DNA from: Roseiarcus sp963780825
Lineage (GTDB): Bacteria > Pseudomonadota > Alphaproteobacteria > Rhizobiales > Beijerinckiaceae
Length of the DNA stretch: 64,000 nt
Assembly (NCBI GenBank): GCA_963780825.1
Contig: CAWADL010000013.1
Span: 186,001 to 250,000, forward strand
Direction: 5' to 3'
Shown here in pieces: positions 58,552-64,000 of the stretch (position 1 is the first letter of the stretch; each line of letters begins with the position of its first letter). Under the pieces are notes generated by a model. The model did not search any database and was not told where the DNA came from. It saw only the letters and a list, made by a program, of their open reading frames with translations. The translations under genes were made by a program, and so were the position numbers.

Positions 58552-58862
58552 TGTAGCCGCGATCGTTGACCCATAGGCGCTAACCTAGGGCAATTTCCGA
58601 TAATATTGAATAACTTGCCAGCATGTCATCCCCGCGAAAGCGGGGATCCAGGGGCCACACGACGTGCGCTTCAACGTGTTGGCCACACGAGGTGCGGTAG
58701 CCCCTGGATCCCCGCTTTCGCGGGGATGACATCAAGTCTTTGAAATAAATCGGCAATCTATAAGTTAGCGCCTATGGGTCGTTGACCGCGGTAGTTCGGC
58801 TTGGAAAAAACGTAGAGAGCGAGGCGCTTGGCCCCCAACGCGGTCAGCGACCGCGTCTACAG
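58552..58862. repeat. REP C, copy interrupted by MITE and overlapping hmuV 3' end
   Basis: TGTAGCCGCGATCGTTGA (58552-58569) before the MITE, TCGTTGACCGCGGTAGTTCG (58779-58798) after it, and AACGCGGTCAGCGACCGCGT with CTACA at 58838-58862. The last arm contains the stop codon and last codons of hmuV on the minus strand. Confidence 0.7.
58570..58778 (-). mobile_element. MITE-like element copy 3, 209 bp, inverted
   Basis: Same 14-bp terminal repeats and inner arms, in the opposite orientation to copies 1 and 2. The 7-bp flanking duplication is TCGTTGA (58563-58569 and 58779-58785). A few substitutions (for example CACACGAGGTGCGG) mark it as an older or separate copy. Confidence 0.85.
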
Positions 58863-59663
58863 GTTTGCAACCAGCGCGACGGGAGAATCAGCGGCTCGCC
58901 GACTTGGAGCGTCCTCGATACAGAAAGATCCATGTCGAAGGTCGCCGACAACAAGTGCGTGTTCAGCACCTCGCCGGGCGGCCCACACGCCACGATCGCT
59001 CCGGCGCGCATCAACGCCACCACGTCGGCGAAGCGCGCGGCAAGGTTCAAATCGTGCAGCACGGCGAGCACCGCGACGCCCTGATCGGCAAGCCGCCGCG
59101 CCTCGTCGAGAAGCCCTATTTGATGACGCAGATCGAGATTGGCGATCGGCTCGTCGAGCAGCAGCGCCTGCCGCGCGCGCACCGAGGCGCCCGCCGCGCG
59201 CTGCGCGAGCGCGCGGGCGAATTGGACGCGCCGCTGCTCGCCGCCCGACAGGCTCGCATAAAGCTGCCCGGCGAAGTCCAACGCGTCCGCGGCCGCGAGC
59301 GCGCGCTCGATGACCTGATCCTTGGCCGAAGCGGACATCGCCCTCCCGACCCCCTCGACGCCAAGCCGGACCACTTCGATCACCGTAAACGGCGAGCTGA
59401 CCTCGACCGCTTGCGTCATCACCGCCCGCCGACATGCGAGTAGCCACGGCGGCGTCTGATCGAGCGTTTCGCCCTCGCTCACCACGGCGCCTGAGGTTGG
59501 TCGCAACTCGCCGCTCATCAAGCGCAGCAACGTCGATTTTCCTGCGCCGTTGGGACCCACCACAACGACAAAGCTTCCTGCGAGAATATCAAGCGAGGCC
59601 GCGTGAACGATCGTCTTGTGCTTCCAGCGAAAGCTCACGTCGCGCATCGACAGCACGGCCGTC
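58844..59663 (-). CDS. hmuV: Heme ABC transporter ATP-binding protein
   Basis: The cytoplasmic ATPase of the heme importer, about 272 residues. Walker A VVVGPNGAGKSTLLRLMSGE, signature LYASLSGGEQRRVQFARALA, Walker B ALLLDEPIANLDLRHQ and the switch His in LAVLHDLNLAARFADVVALM. Start GTG 59663 overlaps the hmuU stop (GTGA). The last residues CRRGR and the stop are encoded by an arm of REP C, so the natural C-terminus has been replaced or extended by repeat sequence. Confidence 0.92.
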
Positions 59664-60705
59664 ACGCCCCGAGGCGTCCTTCGCGCGATATCAGCAGCCA
59701 GAGGAAGAACGGCGCGCCGATCGCCGCTGTCAGCACGCCAATCGGAATCTCCGCCGGCGCGGCGAGGATGCGCGCGGGGATGTCGGCGCCGGAGAGCAGC
59801 ACGGCGCCGGCCAGCGCGCTGAGCGGCAGCAGGCGGCGATGCCCGGCGCCTGCGGTGAGCCGGATCGCATGCGGCGCCACGATGCCGATGAAGCCGATCG
59901 CGCCCGCGGCGGCGACGCTGGCGCCGACGGCAATCGCCACCAGGAACACGATGGCGAGTCTTCACCCGCTGTACCGGACGCCGAGATGAAACGCCTCAGC
60001 TTCGCCGAGCGCCATGGCGTCGAGCCCGCGCGCCAGAAAAGGGGACGCCGCCAGCAGCAGCAACGTCGCCCCGGTGAGCCACTCTACTTTTGACCAGTTC
60101 GCGCCGCCGAGCGAGCCCATCGACCAGAAGGTGAGATCGCGCAGTTGCCGATCGTCGCTGATGAAGGCGAGCAGACCGGTCAGCGAGCCCGACAGCGCTG
60201 CGAGCGCGACGCCCGCCAGCAGCATGGTTGCGATCGAGGTCCGCCCGCGGCGGGTCGCCAGCGCATAGAGCGTCGTGGTCGCGGCGAGCGCGCCAAGGAA
60301 AGCGGCGGCGGGCAGAAGTGCGGCGAACCCCGCGCTCGCCCAGCGATCGCCGAGGACGATCGTCGCCGCCGCCGCGAGCCCCGCGCCGGCGGAAACGCCG
60401 ACAAGGCCGGGGTCGGCGAGCGGATTGCGGAACAGCCCCTGCATCAGGGCGCCGGCAATGCCCAGCGCCGCGCCGTTCAGCAGGCCGAGCGCGAGGCGAG
60501 GCAGTCTGATCTGCAGAACAATCAAACCGTCCCGCGAGGCGTCAGGAGTTTGCGTGAGAATGGCGACGACGCGGGCGAACGGGATCGGTGCGGCGCCGAG
60601 ACTCAGCGAGACCGGCGCCAGAACAACCAAAGCCACGAGCAACAGCACGCCGATCAACCACGGCCGGCGTTGGCGGAGGCGCGCCTCGACGAGCGCTGGG
60701 TTCAC
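59662..60705 (-). CDS. hmuU: Heme ABC transporter permease, in-frame stop
   Basis: FecCD/BtuC-type permease of about 347 residues: LPRLALGLLNGAALGIAGAL, MQGLFRNPLADPGLVGVSAG, TSIATMLLAGVALAALSGSL, then FWSMGSLGGANWSKVEWLTG. An in-frame TGA at 59962-59964 follows HLGVRYSG; the same frame continues RLAIVFLVAIAVGASVAAAG and AIGFIGIVAPHAIRLTAGAG to the natural stop. Homologues usually have Arg or another polar residue here, so CGA to TGA is the simplest change. Nonsense mutation or sequence error; no SECIS is apparent. Confidence 0.9.
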
Positions 60706-61604
60706 GGTCCGGCGGTCTGATCGGGCAGCGCCGGTAGCCGCTCGCCGGGATAGAGCGCGGCCATCAGCTCACGCAGCGCGTCCGGTTCGCGTGGGCCGAA
60801 GCCGAGCAGATAGGGACCGTCCATCGCGATCCATGCGCGTTTCGCCGCGGCCGGCGTCGCGGCGAAGGCGGGGAGCGCGAACAGTTCGTCGGCGGTTCCC
60901 GCCATGCCCGCGTTGCTCATTCTGAGAATCACGTCGGGCGCCGCGGCGATCACGCCTTCGTCGGTCATCGGTTTGAACCCCTGGAAACCCTCAGCCGCGT
61001 TAACTCCTCCGGCGAGCCGGATTGCGGCGTCAGCCGCGGTGCCCTGCCCTCCGGCCATCGCGCGCCCGTTCTGCAGCGAGAGTACGAACAGCACGCGCGG
61101 CGGCTTTTCCGGGTGCGGCCGGATACGATCCAACGCGGCAAAGCGTGCGCTGACTTGCGCGGCCAGCGCATGAGCCTTGTCAGAAGCGCCAAGCAGCGCG
61201 CCGACCGTCTCGATCTTTTTGATCTCGCCCTCGGGCGTGAAGTCGTCGTGAACCGAAACCAGCGGCGCCCCCGCATCGCTGACCAGCTTCAGCGCGGCCG
61301 GCGGCCCGGATCCCTCGATCGCCAGCACGGCTGAGGGTTTCAACGATAGAATGCCCTCCGCGGACAGCGCGCGCATATAGCCGACGCTCGGCGCATTGCG
61401 CTGCGCCTCCGGTGGATAGACGCTGGTCGTATCGACGCCGACGATGTGACCCTGGAGCCCCAGCGCATAGACGATCTCCGTGATCGAGCCGCCAATCGTC
61501 ACGATGCGGCTCGGATCGACGGTTTCCGCGCGCCCGCCGCCCAACCAAGCGAGCGCGCCGAGCGCAATGGCCGCTCGCCGTGCAAGGCGGAATCGTCCGG
61601 GCAT
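60702..61604 (-). CDS. hmuT: Heme ABC transporter substrate-binding protein
   Basis: The 300-residue periplasmic protein has a signal peptide (MPGRFRLARRAAIALGALAW) and a class III binding fold: RIVTIGGSITEIVYALGLQG, VGVDTTSVYPPEAQRNAPSV, GYMRALSAEGILSLKPSAVL and the haem-ligand Tyr region near VDTTSVYP. It hands heme to HmuU. It overlaps hmuU by 4 bases. Confidence 0.93.
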   Translation of the reverse strand: MPGRFRLARRAAIALGALAWLGGGRAETVDPSRIVTIGGSITEIVYALGLQGHIVGVDTTSVYPPEAQRNAPSVGYMRALSAEGILSLKPSAVLAIEGSGPPAALKLVSDAGAPLVSVHDDFTPEGEIKKIETVGALLGASDKAHALAAQVSARFAALDRIRPHPEKPPRVLFVLSLQNGRAMAGGQGTAADAAIRLAGGVNAAEGFQGFKPMTDEGVIAAAPDVILRMSNAGMAGTADELFALPAFAATPAAAKRAWIAMDGPYLLGFGPREPDALRELMAALYPGERLPALPDQTAGP

Positions 61605-61619
61605 GAATCGCTCTCTTGG

Positions 61620-61805
61620 TTATTTGGTCAAAATCAGCTTGCCGCTCGCCGTCAAGCGCAAGCGATAGTGCTCCGATCCGTGCACGATGATCGCCTCGCG
61701 CGCGCCCGCCAGCAAATCGCGCAAGTCCAGAATTCGCTTCGTGGGCGCTTCGGGCGTTTGGTTCGGGGTCGGCTTGGTTGGCGGATCGTCTTCGGGGGTC
61801 GGCAT
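61620..61805 (-). CDS. hemP: Hemin uptake protein HemP/HmuP
   Basis: The 61-residue product ends with the conserved HemP core: RILDLRDLLAGAREAIIVHG, SEHYRLRLTASGKLILTK, i.e. the S..LL....e..I.H....Y.LR.T..gKLILTK pattern. In several alphaproteobacteria HmuP acts with Irr to activate hmuR. It is the first gene of hemP-hmuTUV, divergent from hmuR. Confidence 0.92.
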   Translation of the reverse strand: MPTPEDDPPTKPTPNQTPEAPTKRILDLRDLLAGAREAIIVHGSEHYRLRLTASGKLILTK

Positions 61806-61876
61806 CGCGGGAATTGAGGTCTCCGAGCGCTAGCGGCGGGTCCTCAACTTCATAAAAGCATATCGGCTTGGAAAGG

Positions 61877-61951
61877 TTCTAAAGTTGCCGACGTCCACAA
61901 TTTAGAAACGTTGCAAAAGGTGAACCATTCTTGCTTTGGAACAGCTCTAAA
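61877..61951. promoter_or_regulatory. Irr-type iron-control sites in hemP-hmuR intergenic region
   Basis: TTTGGAACAGCTCTAAA (61935-61951) matches the Irr box/ICE pattern TTTAGAAnnnTTCTAAA at all but two positions. Upstream the half-sites TTCTAAA (61877-61883) and TTTAGAA (61901-61907) face away from each other. Together they suggest Irr control of both divergent heme operons. Confidence 0.6.
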
Positions 61952-62108
61952 CTCGCCTGAATAGCTCCATTATCCGCGCTGTTTTGTTGTTCAAGCCGTG
62001 AAATCGCCCTAAGGTCGCCGTTATCCGCATCGTCGCGGCGAAGAGCCAGCCAAGTCGCGTTCCGCGCTAGCCAGCCAACCCATCCAGAGGCTGAGGGCTC
62101 TTCAGGAA

Positions 62109-64000
62109 ATGCGAAGATCGTATGTGTTGGCCGCGCGTTCCGCGGCGTGCGCGACTGCGCTCACCGTCATCCTGGCCGCCGAAATGGCGGCGGCGCAGTC
62201 GGCAACGCCAGCGGGCGATAAACCCGCGTCCGCAGCGCCGACCTCGACGTCGAGCGGCGATACCGTCAACCTCGATACGATCACAGTCACGCCAACCAAG
62301 ACCGAGGAATCCGTCGTCGACACGATGGCCGGCGTCAGCGTTATCAAGCGCAGCCAGATCGATCAGAATATGCCATCGTCGGTCTCGGAGATGCTGCAGA
62401 ACGTGCCGGGCGTCGCCTCCCAGGTGACGCCCAACGATCCCGGCCAATCCATCAACATCCGCGGCATGCAGGATTTCGGCCGCGTCAACGTTTTGGTCGA
62501 CGGCGCCCGGCAGGATTATCAGATCTCAGGGCATAACGCGAACGGCTCGTTCTATCTCGATCCCGAGTTCATAGGACAAACCGACATCGTGCGCGGCCCG
62601 GTGTCGAACATCTACGGCTCCGGCGCGATCGGCGGCGTGGTGTCGTTCCGCACCCGCGACGTCGACGACCTCTTAAAGCCCGGCGAAACCTTCGGCGGCG
62701 AGGAGCACGTCGTTGTCCAAAGCAACGGCCCGGGCGTCGTGACCTCCACCTCCGCCGGCGCCAGATTGGGAACCACCGCGGACGTGTTTGGGCAACTCAC
62801 CTATCGCGACGCGTCCTCCTACAAGGACGGCTACGGCCAGACAATCCAGGATACCGGCAGTCAGTTGCTCGGCGGATTGTTCAAGGCGAACGTGCGTCCA
62901 ACCGACAGCCAGCAGATCTCGCTCAGCGCACTGACCCAGAATTTCAAGTTCAGCAACGACGGCACCAGCAACCAGGGCGCGCGGTTCAACGACGATGTGA
63001 CGACCAGCACCTACACTCTCGGCTACACGTTCAAGCCGTCGGAGATCCCGCTGATCGATTTCGGCGCGAAGGTTTACTACTCGACCACCGAAAACAAACA
63101 GACCTTCGTCGCGCCGGACCCGGACGGCGTTTATGGCGCGCTCGGCGTCATGCCCGGCGATCCGCTCTCCGACAAGCTCGACACCTATGGTTTCGACATC
63201 CACAACACCTCGCGGTTCGCGACCGGCGTCGTCAATCATGCGCTGACGGTCGGCGGCGACGGCGTGCTCGACCGCGTCAAAACATTCGATGACGCGGGTG
63301 GCTATATTTCGGTGTTGACGCCTTCGGGCCAGCGGACGCTGACGGGCGCCTTCATTCAGGACGAGCTGAGCTACGGCGGATGGCTGCGCGTGCTGGGCGC
63401 CCTGCGCTATGACAATTACAGCCTCACCGGCGGCTCCGTGAACGACGCGGGCTCGCATATCTCGCCGAAACTGACCATCGGCGTCACGCCGATCCCCGGC
63501 ATCGAACTCTATGGCACCTACGCGGAAGGCTACCGCGCGCCATCGGTTACGGAGACGCTGATCGAGGGCGTCCACCCGTTCCCCGCCTTCACGTTCCTGC
63601 CCAATCCCGAACCTCGTCGCCGGAAATCGCGCATAACTTCGAAGCCGGCGTGAACTTCAAATACAACAATGTCTGGCAGCAGGGCGACACCTTCCGAGCC
63701 AAGGTCACCGGCTTCACCAATCGCGTCGACAACTACATCGATCTGGAGCAGGTCGGATCGCCGATCCTGACCTCCTTCGTGCCCGGCTTTCCGAATTCGG
63801 CCTGTCCGACGGCGCCGCCCGGGCTCTGTATTCCGTTTCAACCCTTCCAGTACATCAACATCGACAAGGCGCAGATCGAGGGCATCGAGGCCGAGGGCGC
63901 GTATGACTGGGGCGGCGGCGTGATCTCGTTCGCGGGCTCGGCGATCAACGGCAAGAATCTGGTCGACGGCCTGTCGTTGATCACGATCGCCCCGTATCGA
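62109..64000 (+). CDS. hmuR: TonB-dependent heme/hemoglobin receptor, partial, one frameshift
   Basis: Outer-membrane receptor that imports heme with TonB energy. A signal peptide (MRRSYVLAARSAACATALTV to about residue 29) is followed by the TonB box-like LDTITVTPTKTEESVVDTMA, the plug domain (MPSSVSEMLQNVPGVASQVT, SINIRGMQDFGRVNVLVDGA, GPVSNIYGSGAIGGVVSFRT) and the barrel (YGTYAEGYRAPSVTETLIEG, the conserved NPNL/FRAP-NL region). A shift near 63612 moves the frame; the barrel then continues IAHNFEAGVNFKYNNVWQQG to the window edge. The C-terminal strands lie beyond 64000. Confidence 0.93.

Noticed and set aside
59962..59964. Second selenoprotein (hmuU)
   Set aside because: No SECIS-like stem follows the TGA, and this permease family has no redox-active residue there; a point change or error is simpler.

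Overview
The window is high-GC DNA from an alphaproteobacterium, most likely Hyphomicrobiales close to Beijerinckiaceae/Methylocystaceae. Pointers are a fused ispDF, the purL - small ORF - bolA order, rplM-rpsI next to argC, a class II DAHP synthase, an NDUFS4-like complex I accessory subunit, and Irr-type boxes at a heme-uptake locus. This placement is inferred from gene content; no rRNA is present.

Layout. 0-4 kb: ispDF, a relic of a serine hydrolase and a Hint-domain protein. 4-5.8 kb: an AT-richer accessory patch with a DUF2442 protein and two orphan ORFs. 5.8-10.7 kb: a TetR / membrane-fusion / RND efflux operon full of single-base indels. 10.9-15 kb: an exported alpha/beta hydrolase and a 996-residue SF1 helicase with ankyrin repeats and an apparent RelE/ParE-like N-terminus. 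15.8-20.2 kb: a MarR-GNAT fusion and a MarR-emrA-emrB efflux operon. 20.5-26 kb: galM, a family 5 UDG, a NYN protein, argC, rpsI, rplM, a thioesterase. 26.3-30.3 kb: enoyl-CoA hydratase, CoA-binding protein, RidA, rhlE, ribE. 30.8-38.3 kb: a large ELWxxDGT/FG-GAP protein, a D-2-hydroxyacid dehydrogenase, tRNA-Arg, tRNA-Pro and two glycosyltransferases. 38.4-51.6 kb: SDR, aroG, moeB/thiF, two L,D-transpeptidases, purL, bolA, hicAB, ilvC, tRNA-Lys. 52-57.8 kb: a selenocysteine formate dehydrogenase operon (fdoGHI-fdhE). 58.8-64 kb: a divergent heme uptake locus (hmuTUV and hemP against the TonB receptor hmuR, which runs off the end).

The most striking content is the repeat population. A 208-209 bp MITE-like element occurs three times (15042, 30497, 58570). 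It has 14-bp terminal inverted repeats and 7-bp target duplications that differ between copies. Each copy sits in the centre of a palindromic REP whose unoccupied form is at 53083. A different palindromic repeat (125 bp at 285) has a copy inside purL that is readable without a stop and accounts for about 40 extra residues.

Many otherwise intact genes (ispDF, argC, aroG, purL, fdoG, hmuR, emrA and others) are split by one or two single-base shifts. So many single-copy biosynthetic genes are affected that most of these are probably sequence errors. Single-frameshift genes are therefore listed as whole CDS with the break noted; only the heavily damaged efflux operon is listed as pseudogenes.
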